A stretch of 37,338 bases of DNA from assembly GCA_034440135.1 (NCBI GenBank), contig JAWXBP010000435.1, positions 1-37,338 of the forward strand, read 5' to 3'. Made by a program: the position numbers and the translations under genes. Position 1 is the first letter of the stretch. Every line of letters starts with the position of its first letter. Shown in pieces: positions 7,102 to 15,543 of this stretch. The notes beneath the pieces were generated by a model. The model did no database searches, was not told the origin of the DNA, and saw only the letters and a program-made list of their open reading frames with translations. The stretch comes from Planctomycetia bacterium. GTDB taxonomy: Bacteria > Planctomycetota > Planctomycetia > Pirellulales > JALHLM01.

Positions 7102-10100
7102 ATGTGGGCAAATCTTGGTTGGCCGCTGCTGGCGCAGGCCGCGCGGATGAGTGACTCGCTGGGTTCGTATGGCCGCGCCGCGGTGACCCTGGCGGTGTTG
7201 ATCCTCCCCTGGGTGATCGGCGTCTGGCTGGCGAAGTTCCTTCGCACGCCGGACTACGGGCGTCGCCTGGGCGTGATCCTGTTCGCGCTGATCGTCGGCC
7301 TCGCCGTGAACGTCCTCAAGTGGCCGCCGCGATACGGCGTCGACTTGAGCGGCGGCGTGAACCTGATTTACGAGGTTGACGACTCGCAACGTTCGGCGGA
7401 AGACGGCCCCGTGCCGATGGACCAGTTGATCGCCGCCGTCACGAAGCGCGTGAATCCCGGCGGATTGAAGGAAGTTGTCGTGCGCCCTTACGGCGAGCGG
7501 CAAGTGGAAATCATCATTCCGAAGGTGGAATCCGACGAAGCGGAGCGGATCAAGGAGCATATCAGCCGGAGCGGCTCGCTGGAATTTCGCATCCTGGCGA
7601 GCAATAGCACTGACCGAGACCTGGTGGGCGGCGCGATGGCGACGCCGGGACGCGAAGTGCGGCTTGGCGACGAAGTGGTCGCACGCTGGGTGCCGTTGGG
7701 GGCGAACGAGGAGGCGCAGGAACTGGCCAGTTCGAGCGAGTCGATCGTGCGCGACAGCACGCGCGGCGGGAAGCCGATCAAGGAAATCCTGGTCTTGGTC
7801 GACCGTCACAATGTGTCAGGGCAATATCTAAGCCGCGCCACGGTGGGCCCGGACAACGACACCGGAAACTTCGCCGTCGATTTCCAGTTCAATTCCACTG
7901 GCGCGCAGCTTTTTAGCCAATTGACCTCGGAAAACCTGCCGGATCGGGCTACCAATCGGTCCAAGAATCTGGCGGTGATTTTGGACGGTGAAATCTTCAC
8001 GGCGCCGAGCATCAGGACCGTGATTTCGGACCGCGGGCAGATCACCAGCCCGAGCTACATCGACCGCGCCCCGGTGCAGGCCCTGGTCGACGTGCTGAAC
8101 GCGGGCAGCTTGCCGGCGGCGCTCAAGAAAGACCCCGTTAGTCAGCGGACGACCGGTCCGTTGCTCGGCGAAGATTCGATCGAAAAAGGCAAGCTGTCGA
8201 TCGTGGTTTCCACGGCGGCAGTGTTGGTCTTCATGCTCGTGTACTATCGCTTCGCGGGCCTGATCGCCTGTGCGGCGCTCGTGATGAACGTGCTTTTGAC
8301 CGTCGGCGCGATGACCATGTTCAACGCCGCGTTCACTTTGCCCGGCCTGGCCGGTTTGGTGCTGACCGTCGGCATGGCCGTCGACGCGAACGTGCTGATC
8401 TACGAACGCATGCGGGAAGAGCAGGCCCGTGGGGCCACGATGAAGATGGCCATTCGCAACGGCTTCGATCGGGCGTTCTCGGCGATTTTCGACTCCAACG
8501 TTACGACCTTGATCACGGCCGTGATTTTGTTCTTCATCGGCACCGATCAGGTGAAGGGCTTTGCTACTACGCTGTTTATCGGCGTGGCGATGAGCATGTT
8601 TACCGCGATCTTCTGTGCCCGGGTGGCAATGGAAATCGCCGAACGGAAAAAGTGGATCACGAAATTGCACCTGACGCAGTTGATCGGACATACGAACTTC
8701 GATTTCGTGGCCTGGATGCGTCCGGCCATGATCTTGTCGGCGCTCTTAATCGGCGCCGGACTGGTGACCGTCGTCAGCCGCGGCAAGGGACTGTTGGACA
8801 TCGACTTTACCGGCGGCGTGTCGGTCGAAGCCGTGTTCGACGAACCGGTCGCGGACGGCGAGACGCCGGTGCGCAAAGCGGTCTCCAGCGAATTGCCGGA
8901 GGACGTCCGCAAACAGGTCCGCGAGATGCTCGTGGCCACGCAATCCACGGAGTTGAAGGAAGAGATCCAACGAGAACTGGTCGGCTCGCAGCCGGCGGTG
9001 GATGCCGTGACGCCGGAGATTCAAAAGCAGATCGACGCGACCTTCGAGCAACGCTTGGACGAATTGACAACCCTGCCGGACGTGGCGGTCAGTTCGGTGC
9101 AAATCACCGGCGAACCGGAATATAAGCGATTCCTGATCGATACTTCCAATCCGAACATCGAAGCGGTCGAAGCGATTTTGTCGCTCCTCTTCAAAGACAT
9201 GAAGCTTGCGCGAAACTCGGTGGAGATCGGCGAAGTGGCGATGATCACGCCGTCGGCCGCTCCCGCCGTGACGCCGCCGCCCGTCATCACTGCGCCCGTG
9301 ACTTCGACGACGCCCCCGGCCCCGCCGACCGAGGCTTCGACAGACACGTCCAGCGACGCAACTCCCGGCGGCGCTTGTGGCGTGGTCTACCAAGACGCCC
9401 AGCCGGAAACCGGCGGCGCTACTGAAGCAACCACTTCGCCGCCCGTTGCGACGGAAACGCCGGCATCTGATGTGACAGCTCCAGCGGTAACGGAAGCAGC
9501 CCCGGCGCCAACGACTTCGGCGCCAGTGCCGCCGACGACTGAAACTCCCTCGCCCGCACAGATCAGTCCACTGGCTACGCCGGCTCCGGCCGGCAGCCGC
9601 TTCGATGGCGGCACGCGGACGACGCTCAAATTTTCGCAACGATTGAGCCAGGCGAACTTGGAAAAACGCTTCCGCGAGGCCGCGGAAGCTCTGGGCGTCG
9701 GCGACGTGCCCTTCGAAGCCACTAACGCGGAGCAAGACGCCGGGGCCACGCAAGCCTTCAAGGAATGGAACGTGCGCGTGGCGCTCGCGCCCGAGCAGGC
9801 GAGCGCGGTGTTCGCGAAGTTGAAGGTAGAATTGGAATCGGAGCCTTACTTCCCGTCGTCAAGCGCCATCGGCGGTCAGGTTGCCGCGAACACGCAGTGG
9901 TCGGCAATCTACGCGTTGCTCGCCAGCATCGTGGCGATCGCTATTTATCTTTGGGTACGCTTCCAACGCCTGGTTTACGGCGTGGCGGCGGTAATCGCCT
10001 TGATTCACGACGTCCTCGTGGCTCTGGTGGCGTTGGGCGCCAGTTATTATCTGGCCGATTCACTGGCGTTCCTTGGCGTGCAGCAATTCAAGATCAACCT

Positions 10101-10476
10101 GCCCATCATCGCCGCGTTCTTGACGATCATCGGGTTTTCGATCAACGATACGATCGTGATCTTCGACCGGATGCGCGAAGTCAAAGGCAAGAGCCCCAAG
10201 CTCACGGCCGACATGATCAATCTGAGCTTGAACCAAACCTTGAGCCGCACGATCTTGACGTCGTTAACGGTGTTCATCACCGTGATGATCATGTACGCCT
10301 TAGGCGGCCAGGGCATTCACGGCTTCGCCTTCTGTATGCTCGTTGGCGTGCTCTCAGGTACTTACAGCACGGTGTTCATCGCCGCGCCGTTGGTGCTCTG
10401 GATCGGCGCCGCCCAGGATGTCGACTCCGGTCGCGTGAAGCAAGAGACAGCCGTGGCGGCATCAACGCGGCGCTGA
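7102..10476 (+). CDS. secDF: Protein translocase SecD-SecF fusion
   Basis: SecDF uses the proton gradient to pull exported proteins through the Sec channel. The 1124 residues join both subunits. The SecD part has an extra N-terminal hydrophobic segment (about 27-44), a helix at about 55-72, GVDLSGGVNL near 79, a periplasmic domain, and the helical bundle with AVDANVLIYERMREE near 427. The SecF part starts near 538 with DIDFTGGVSVEAVF near 567 and ends with the bundle containing FSINDTIVIFDRMREVKGK near 1013. The SecF periplasmic loop is greatly enlarged (about 560-932) and includes a Pro/Thr/Ala-rich stretch at about 714-833. GGAAG lies seven bases before the ATG. It probably forms an operon with yajC. 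Confidence 0.95.
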   Translation: MWANLGWPLLAQAARMSDSLGSYGRAAVTLAVLILPWVIGVWLAKFLRTPDYGRRLGVILFALIVGLAVNVLKWPPRYGVDLSGGVNLIYEVDDSQRSAEDGPVPMDQLIAAVTKRVNPGGLKEVVVRPYGERQVEIIIPKVESDEAERIKEHISRSGSLEFRILASNSTDRDLVGGAMATPGREVRLGDEVVARWVPLGANEEAQELASSSESIVRDSTRGGKPIKEILVLVDRHNVSGQYLSRATVGPDNDTGNFAVDFQFNSTGAQLFSQLTSENLPDRATNRSKNLAVILDGEIFTAPSIRTVISDRGQITSPSYIDRAPVQALVDVLNAGSLPAALKKDPVSQRTTGPLLGEDSIEKGKLSIVVSTAAVLVFMLVYYRFAGLIACAALVMNVLLTVGAMTMFNAAFTLPGLAGLVLTVGMAVDANVLIYERMREEQARGATMKMAIRNGFDRAFSAIFDSNVTTLITAVILFFIGTDQVKGFATTLFIGVAMSMFTAIFCARVAMEIAERKKWITKLHLTQLIGHTNFDFVAWMRPAMILSALLIGAGLVTVVSRGKGLLDIDFTGGVSVEAVFDEPVADGETPVRKAVSSELPEDVRKQVREMLVATQSTELKEEIQRELVGSQPAVDAVTPEIQKQIDATFEQRLDELTTLPDVAVSSVQITGEPEYKRFLIDTSNPNIEAVEAILSLLFKDMKLARNSVEIGEVAMITPSAAPAVTPPPVITAPVTSTTPPAPPTEASTDTSSDATPGGACGVVYQDAQPETGGATEATTSPPVATETPASDVTAPAVTEAAPAPTTSAPVPPTTETPSPAQISPLATPAPAGSRFDGGTRTTLKFSQRLSQANLEKRFREAAEALGVGDVPFEATNAEQDAGATQAFKEWNVRVALAPEQASAVFAKLKVELESEPYFPSSSAIGGQVAANTQWSAIYALLASIVAIAIYLWVRFQRLVYGVAAVIALIHDVLVALVALGASYYLADSLAFLGVQQFKINLPIIAAFLTIIGFSINDTIVIFDRMREVKGKSPKLTADMINLSLNQTLSRTILTSLTVFITVMIMYALGGQGIHGFAFCMLVGVLSGTYSTVFIAAPLVLWIGAAQDVDSGRVKQETAVAASTRR

Positions 10477-10740
10477 GGCTTCGCCGTGGGATGCGTTAAG
10501 GGGCTCGTCCAGCATACATTCGGTTTGTGGCAGGTGCGTGGCGCGAGCGTCTGCTCGAACCCTGGGCGGCACACGCTCCAGCACGTCGAGCAGGAAGTCA
10601 GCGGCCGCAATCAGCCTGGCTGCGCCGACGAACCGCAGACCTGGGGTGCGATCGCGTAAGGCTGGTCGGATTGCGCATCGCATCGCCTACCTGGCGCTTG
10701 CCGAAAATTGGCTGCCTTGCCGAGCGGTTGCTTTTCATAC
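10477..10740. other. Intergenic stretch after secDF
   Basis: I see no credible gene here. Short open frames on both strands lack family motifs and start signals. The stretch ends at the hairpin terminator at 10741-10781, whose stem could also serve the secDF transcript although it has no T-run on that strand. Confidence 0.5.
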
Positions 10741-10781
10741 AAATAAAAAAGCGCTGTTGGGACTGTGAGCCCAACAGCGCT
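10741..10781 (-). terminator. Rho-independent terminator of the PEP-CTERM gene 10831-12522
   Basis: The perfect 12-bp stem AGCGCTGTTGGG (10750-10761) / CCCAACAGCGCT (10770-10781) has an 8-base loop. Read on the minus strand it is followed by a run of T's (10745-10750) and then ATTTG. It lies about 50 bases after the stop codon. Confidence 0.85.
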
Positions 10782-10830
10782 CCAAGTGATTGCGCTAAGT
10801 ATTGTTCGGACCTCGATGTGCCTGAGGCGA

Positions 10831-12522
10831 CTAACGACGGCGACGGGCCATCCCCAGCGCCGCTAGACCGACCCCCAGCAAAGCCCAGCTTCCTGGCTCG
10901 GGCACCGCGTTCGCCCCCGGCGAACCGGCGCCGAAGTTGTTGCGGACGTTGTTCAGGTCCGTGATGTCGACGTCGTTGTCGCCGTCCGTATCGCCCAAAC
11001 CAATTCCGGCAAAGTTGTTGCGGACGTTGTTGAGATCGATGATGTTCACGAAGCCGTCGTCGTTGGTGTCGCCGAGCGGACCCGTGCCGACATCGAACGC
11101 GCCGTATTCCACGATGCCGGTATACGGCGTGCCGTCGGCGAACGTAAAGCGGACTTCCAGGTCGCGCTCGCCGCCGACGGTAAACGCATTCCCGATCTCG
11201 TAGGCCTTGTTGGCGTTAAAGACTGAACCGCCGGTCGGGTCCGTATCCGAAAACAATTCGCTCAGCCGATCAGTCTGCGGATTGGCCTCCGCCCAGGTGC
11301 CGACATTCTGTTCGTCCAGACTCTCCCAACCGGCCGGGTTCAGCGAACCGGACGCCGAGCTGATCGTGTAGAAGTCGATTTCCACGGTGGAAGCTGACTG
11401 ATTCTGGATGGCGGCGGCGCCGGTGGCCGGGTCCACCAGCAACACAATGTTGTTGTGCGGGCCGGTGTACTCCACGATCCCAGCTTTCGATTCACCATCA
11501 GGCGTGAAGTAGCGGAACTGCAAGTCGCGCGTTTCCGGCACGCCAAAGGCTCCGGTTTGCCCGACATACGGAGTGCCGATCGAGAGCGGCTGGCCGCCCA
11601 CCGTGATCGAAAGCGGCGCAATGTCCGGATCCGGCAACAACTCGCTCAGCCGTTGCGCGTCGACATTCGCCTCTGACCATCCTGCGGGGGAATTCTTGTC
11701 ATCGAGGCTGCTCCAACCGGCGACGTTCAGTTGGCCAGTACCGGAGCCGATCGTATATCCGTCGATCACAATTGCCGGGCCGATCACGTTCGAGATCGAC
11801 GCGGCGCCTGTGCGCCGATTGACGCTCAGGATGAGCGCATTGTCGTACTCCACCGAGACATCGCCCGAAGCTTGATCGAACGTCGAGCGAATCACCGCGC
11901 CCCGCGGCATGTCGGGCGCGTCGATCGTCGAGAATTGCCCAAACAATTGATTCGCCGGCGCGTCGATGATCTTCCAGCTTTGCCCGATCGTGGGATTGAA
12001 GCTGTCGAATCCGACCGACAGATTGCCTCCGATGAACGCGGCGTCGCTGACACTGATCGGGGTGTTGTTCGCTCCGGTAAAGCGCTGCGACAGTGTGCCG
12101 CCGTTGATATTGAGTTTGTCAGTCGTCAGCTTGCCGTTGCCGACAATCGTCAGCCGGCCAGTGCCGCCCAAGCGCGTGGCTCCGAGTCCCTGAAAGGTGC
12201 TCGGGGGCGCTTCGGTCACGACGAGTGAGCCGCCGTTCCGGATTTCCAGCCCGCCGTTGTTGAGCAACAATCCGTCGATCGGAAACAGCGCCGTGTTGCT
12301 CAGCGTGGCCGTCCCGCCGTTACCGATCAACGCGACATCCTCAGCGAAGCCGTCGCCGGGAACAACGTTCATCGGGTCTTCCGGAGTGCCAAATACCCAA
12401 TTCGGCGCCACGTTCCAATCGGCCGGTCCTGGCACGTTGAAACGGATTGTGGGCTCCTGCGCCGCCGCTGGCGCCGCGAGCGCACCGGTCATGGCCAGAC
12501 AATATCCAATTCTGCGCATCAT
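10831..12522 (-). CDS. PEP-CTERM secreted protein with two copies of an unnamed module and a dockerin pair
   Basis: 563 residues. The signal peptide 1-21 ends PAAA|Q. Residues about 30-130 resemble a beta-solenoid (GNGGTATLSN, LNNGGLEIRNGGSLVV), as in autotransporter-associated strands. Then come two copies of a ~120-residue module (about 229-353 and 358-474), each with an SG.L..(A)GW.SLD core, a W.EAN motif and RLSEL. Residues 484-532 are two dockerin/EF-hand-like repeats, each ending in DLNNVRNNF. The tail 540-563 is PEP-CTERM: VPEPGSW, a hydrophobic helix and RRRR, the mark for exosortase-type sorting. GAGGAG lies eight bases before the ATG but inside a hairpin with the preceding gene's stop codon. 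Probably an outer-surface or matrix protein; its ligand is unknown. Confidence 0.85.
   Translation of the reverse strand: MMRRIGYCLAMTGALAAPAAAQEPTIRFNVPGPADWNVAPNWVFGTPEDPMNVVPGDGFAEDVALIGNGGTATLSNTALFPIDGLLLNNGGLEIRNGGSLVVTEAPPSTFQGLGATRLGGTGRLTIVGNGKLTTDKLNINGGTLSQRFTGANNTPISVSDAAFIGGNLSVGFDSFNPTIGQSWKIIDAPANQLFGQFSTIDAPDMPRGAVIRSTFDQASGDVSVEYDNALILSVNRRTGAASISNVIGPAIVIDGYTIGSGTGQLNVAGWSSLDDKNSPAGWSEANVDAQRLSELLPDPDIAPLSITVGGQPLSIGTPYVGQTGAFGVPETRDLQFRYFTPDGESKAGIVEYTGPHNNIVLLVDPATGAAAIQNQSASTVEIDFYTISSASGSLNPAGWESLDEQNVGTWAEANPQTDRLSELFSDTDPTGGSVFNANKAYEIGNAFTVGGERDLEVRFTFADGTPYTGIVEYGAFDVGTGPLGDTNDDGFVNIIDLNNVRNNFAGIGLGDTDGDNDVDITDLNNVRNNFGAGSPGANAVPEPGSWALLGVGLAALGMARRRR
10927..11073 (-). 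repeat. Dockerin-pair cassette, copy 1 (147 nt)
   Basis: This encodes 49 residues from GDTNDDG to RNNFGA: two EF-hand-like calcium loops with DLNNVRNNF helices. Cassettes of exactly the same length occur in two otherwise different proteins (21311-21457 and 26413-26559). This copy is about 80% identical to the one at 26413-26559 (40 of 49 residues). Confidence 0.85.
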
Positions 12523-12526
12523 GTTG

Positions 12527-12567
12527 GTAACTCCTCAATTTGAAATGATCGGATTTTGAGGAGTTAC
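12527..12567 (-). promoter_or_regulatory. Hairpin joining the upstream stop codon to the Shine-Dalgarno sequence of the next gene
   Basis: The perfect 12-bp inverted repeat has arms at 12556-12567 and 12527-12538 with a 17-base loop. On the minus-strand mRNA the 5' arm GTAACTCCTCAA contains the TAA stop of the gene at 12564-13589. The 3' arm TTGAGGAGTTAC contains the GAGGAG eight bases before the ATG at 12522. Folding would hide the ribosome-binding site until a ribosome reaches the upstream stop, so it looks like a translational-coupling switch. Confidence 0.65.
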
Positions 12568-13589
12568 GACTGACGACGCTTGACGAGCGCCGCGGCGCCG
12601 AGCACGGCGCCGGCCAACAAGGCCAACGACGACGGTTCGGGTACGGCAGCCGGTCCGCCGCCGCCGTAGGCGTTCTTCCAAAGACGGAAGTCGAGTTCAT
12701 TCACGAAGCCATCCTGATTGACGTCTCCTTCTTCGAGCGTGTTGCCTTCGTAGAAGTTCTGGCGGATGACGTCGAAGTCGGTGAGCGTGACCAGATTGTC
12801 GCCGTTGACGTCTCCCTCGACGTTGACGGGCGTGATCACGCTAATGTTGTCCAACGCCCACCACCAATCGTTGTCCGCCGTCACGTATCCGAAGCGGACC
12901 AACATCGATCCGCCGGTTGGGTTGGCGACCGGCAACACAATGGCCTCATTCGCGCGGGACAGCGAGCTGTTGCCCCCGGCACTCGCCGTGTTCAGGGTCA
13001 AGAGGTTGGTGAACGTGGCGCCGCTGTTGAACGACACCTCGACCAATCCTGTCATCTCGGCATAGGGGCGGAAGCTGGAGTCGAATTTCAGCGTCACCGT
13101 GTTGGCGCCCACGCCCGCCAAGGGAATCGGTCGCGTGGTCAGGAAGACGTTCATTGCATCACCGCCAACAGTGACGCGATCCGAATATTGATCGCCGTCG
13201 GCGACCAGCACCGTGCCATGGGCGCCGACGCCGCCTCTAGCGAACTGGTCGCGAGCTTGGCCGGCCTCCGCCACCCACGAGTCGACGTCCATGGCTTGGA
13301 AGCCGAAGTATTCGGGGGTCTCCGGCGTGGGGGGCGGCGTGGTCGAATTGTCACGCACCCAGCCGACGGGCAGATCCGTCGTGAAATCGGTTCTGTCGCC
13401 GCCTGCGCGGGAAACGAAAGGAATCAGCGTCAAGTCTTCGAAGCTCTCGACCAGCAAGGTCGCCGCGTCGGCGGCGCCAGCGAACATCATGCCGCCAGCC
13501 AAGATGGCGGCACCGGCGCCCACGACTTTCGTCGTCCGAGCCTGGCCGAGCCGAGCGGCGAGCCGGGCGGGCCAATTCCTGATGACCAT
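12564..13589 (-). CDS. PEP-CTERM secreted protein, jelly-roll-like domain plus dockerin pair
   Basis: 341 residues. The start at 13589 is supported by GGGAGA about eight bases upstream; a longer frame to 13706 lacks support. The signal peptide is unusual: a basic N-region of about 22 residues, then AGAAILAGGMMFAG and a cleavage site near 40-43. Residues about 45-255 form a domain shared with the protein at 15544-16395, including FDSSFRPY, TGLVEVSF, NPTGGSML and ADNDWWWALDN. Two dockerin-like repeats follow (259-309; GDVNGDN and GDVNQDG loops, FDFRLWKN-type helix). The PEP-CTERM tail starts VPEPSS at 316 and ends KRRQS. It is followed after 41 bases by the next PEP-CTERM gene, and a hairpin suggests coupling. 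Function unknown; probably cell-surface. Confidence 0.87.
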   Translation of the reverse strand: MVIRNWPARLAARLGQARTTKVVGAGAAILAGGMMFAGAADAATLLVESFEDLTLIPFVSRAGGDRTDFTTDLPVGWVRDNSTTPPPTPETPEYFGFQAMDVDSWVAEAGQARDQFARGGVGAHGTVLVADGDQYSDRVTVGGDAMNVFLTTRPIPLAGVGANTVTLKFDSSFRPYAEMTGLVEVSFNSGATFTNLLTLNTASAGGNSSLSRANEAIVLPVANPTGGSMLVRFGYVTADNDWWWALDNISVITPVNVEGDVNGDNLVTLTDFDVIRQNFYEGNTLEEGDVNQDGFVNELDFRLWKNAYGGGGPAAVPEPSSLALLAGAVLGAAALVKRRQS

Positions 13590-13850
13590 GGATGTATTCT
13601 CCCAAGTAGGTGAGTTTGCTGACGGGGAATCTGAACCTGGCGGTCGCAGGACGATATGGGCCATCCCGGCCACGGCGCTGCGCGCGGCAGGACCATCATT
13701 ATTCACTAACTAACGCCGATCGCGATGAGCGCCAAGCTAGAATCGCGCAAAAAAACAGCGGAAAATGTACCCTTCATCCTAGCTGGAGTCCGCGGGCAAG
13801 TCGCCATCCTGCCCTACTGAGACACGAGACGTCCGACGGCGTGAATTGGC

Positions 13851-15404
13851 TCAGTCGTACCCGAATGCCCGCAGGTAGGGCGTCAGGCGCTCGAAGTACG
13901 CGCCGAGCGGTCGCTCATAGTGCCTCCACCGCCCCGCAGCATGGGTGTAAACGGGCTGGCGAACCGCATCGTGGCTGGGGGAGTTCACAACTTTGTGCTG
14001 GGCAGCTTCGCGATAATGCAGCACGTTGTCCTCCCACGGCAGGCCTAAGAACGCCAGGGCACGCTTCGCCTGCCCGGACAGGTCCTTGACCGTGTCCTCG
14101 TACTTTACTTCCAACGATTGATCCGCGAGCCATTCCCGCACCCGCAGCCAGATGTTCATATCGCTGGCATACATGGCGCAAACGCTGCCTGGGGTCAGCA
14201 GGCCGGCGCCAAACTCGGTCAGTGGAAAATGGCGCAGGTAATTGCTCACCAGCACGTCGCGAGGATCGCGCAGCGCGACGACAAAGCGAGATTCCGGAAA
14301 CAAGCGGAACAGCCCCGCAATTAGCGACATATGGTTCGGGTTCTTATCCAGATGCACGCGGCCCGCGAGTGGTTCTCCTTGAATCGCCTCGAACGCTTGC
14401 AGATAACTTTCCCGTTGTTGCGCAAGCCGCGGCCGCGGGATGTCTCGCAAGACCTCGGCCGTGAGCGGTCGCTCGCCCCGGAGCTGATGCATGGCCGGAA
14501 AAATGTCGCGGGTGAACACAGCCCGCTCCGGTGAATCGACCAAGCCAGGATGCGCGCCCACGCACTGTTCCAGTAGCGTCGTGCCGGTACGGGGAAAGCC
14601 CAGCAAGTGCGCCACACCGCTGCACCGCGCGTCGGTCGGCAAATCATCGTCGCGCCAGGTCGTGAACGTGGCCTCGTCCAGTCCCTCGTAGAGCTGCCGC
14701 AAGGTCTCGTTAAGTGCGAAGGCGCGGCGTGACATGGGTTCGGCTTGAGGAAACTGCCGATGCAACTGCTTGGCCTGCTCGATAGCTTCCCAGGCGCCGG
14801 TGTAATCGCCGACGTCGTCGCGCAGTTGACAAAGCTCCGTCCAGGCTTGAACGTGAACCAACGGATGCGGCGCGGACGCCGAAGTCAAGTCGAGGAGTAA
14901 CGACTCACACCCAGCGTAGTCTTTGCGGCGGCGCAGCAGTCGCGTGAGAATGAGTCGTGGTTCCGGCTGCAACGGGGCGGAATGGACGCATTCCTCGATG
15001 GCTGCGAGCGCTTCGTCCACGCGGTTGCTCCGCTCATAGAGCACGGCTAACTCGGCCAGCAGCGGTGGCGCCAAGCGGCCGCCGTTCCGCGCGGCTTCCA
15101 AGACTTCGATCGCGAGATTCGGCCGGTGCAACTCGTTGAACGTTTGTACGAGCGGCGGCAGGATGCGCTCGTCGAAGCCGGCCAGCGATCTCACTCGCGC
15201 CAGTAGCTCCTCCGCCGCCGCGATGCGATAGACTTGGCCGAGTGCGCGGGCGTTTTCCAGGAGCGCACGAACATTCCGCGGCGCTTGCGTCACGGCCGCT
15301 GCAAATCGCTCGAAAGCGGCTTCCCGTTCGCCGCGCTGCCAGAGCGCGCGCGCTTCCTGCAGCGGCGCGAGATCGTCAAACTCAGGCGCGGGAACGGCGC
15401 TCAT
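13851..15404 (-). CDS. TPR-containing sulfotransferase family protein (copy 1)
   Basis: The predicted role is transfer of sulfate from PAPS to an unknown acceptor, in the cytoplasm. 517 residues from ATG 15404; the frame can be extended to a TTG at 15482 without support. Residues about 10-240 are helical TPR-like repeats (ALWQRGEREAAFERF, LYERSNRVDEALAAIEE). The C-terminal half has GFPRTGTT at 269-276, the 5'-phosphosulfate loop, and VVALRDPRDVLVS at 375-387, the 3'-phosphate site, as in the Sulfotransferase_3-type fold. It is clearly paralogous to the gene at 16564-18138 throughout. There is no signal peptide. It sits between two paralogous PEP-CTERM genes. No Shine-Dalgarno sequence is visible. 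Confidence 0.87.
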   Translation of the reverse strand: MSAVPAPEFDDLAPLQEARALWQRGEREAAFERFAAAVTQAPRNVRALLENARALGQVYRIAAAEELLARVRSLAGFDERILPPLVQTFNELHRPNLAIEVLEAARNGGRLAPPLLAELAVLYERSNRVDEALAAIEECVHSAPLQPEPRLILTRLLRRRKDYAGCESLLLDLTSASAPHPLVHVQAWTELCQLRDDVGDYTGAWEAIEQAKQLHRQFPQAEPMSRRAFALNETLRQLYEGLDEATFTTWRDDDLPTDARCSGVAHLLGFPRTGTTLLEQCVGAHPGLVDSPERAVFTRDIFPAMHQLRGERPLTAEVLRDIPRPRLAQQRESYLQAFEAIQGEPLAGRVHLDKNPNHMSLIAGLFRLFPESRFVVALRDPRDVLVSNYLRHFPLTEFGAGLLTPGSVCAMYASDMNIWLRVREWLADQSLEVKYEDTVKDLSGQAKRALAFLGLPWEDNVLHYREAAQHKVVNSPSHDAVRQPVYTHAAGRWRHYERPLGAYFERLTPYLRAFGYD

Positions 15405-15480
15405 AAGTAGCGTGCAATAGAGAAGCCAACGACCATCCCAGTTTAGCGAATCCCGAACAGCGACTGACTCGCGGCGCAAC

Positions 15481-15513
15481 AAAAAATCCCCGCCGGCACG
15501 AACCAGCGGGGAT
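15481..15513 (-). terminator. Rho-independent terminator of the PEP-CTERM gene 15544-16395
   Basis: The stem ATCCCCGC (15486-15493) / GCGGGGAT (15506-15513) is perfect. Read on the minus strand it is followed by six T's (15481-15486). It lies about 30 bases after the stop codon. Confidence 0.85.
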
Positions 15514-15543
15514 GTAGGATGGCAACCAACAATGGTAGTCGCC

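Noticed and set aside
10462-10683. A 73-codon minus-strand frame after secDF that looks slightly protein-like
   Set aside because: No recognised motif, no ribosome-binding site, and it runs into the secDF 3' end; a gene remnant is possible but unsupported.
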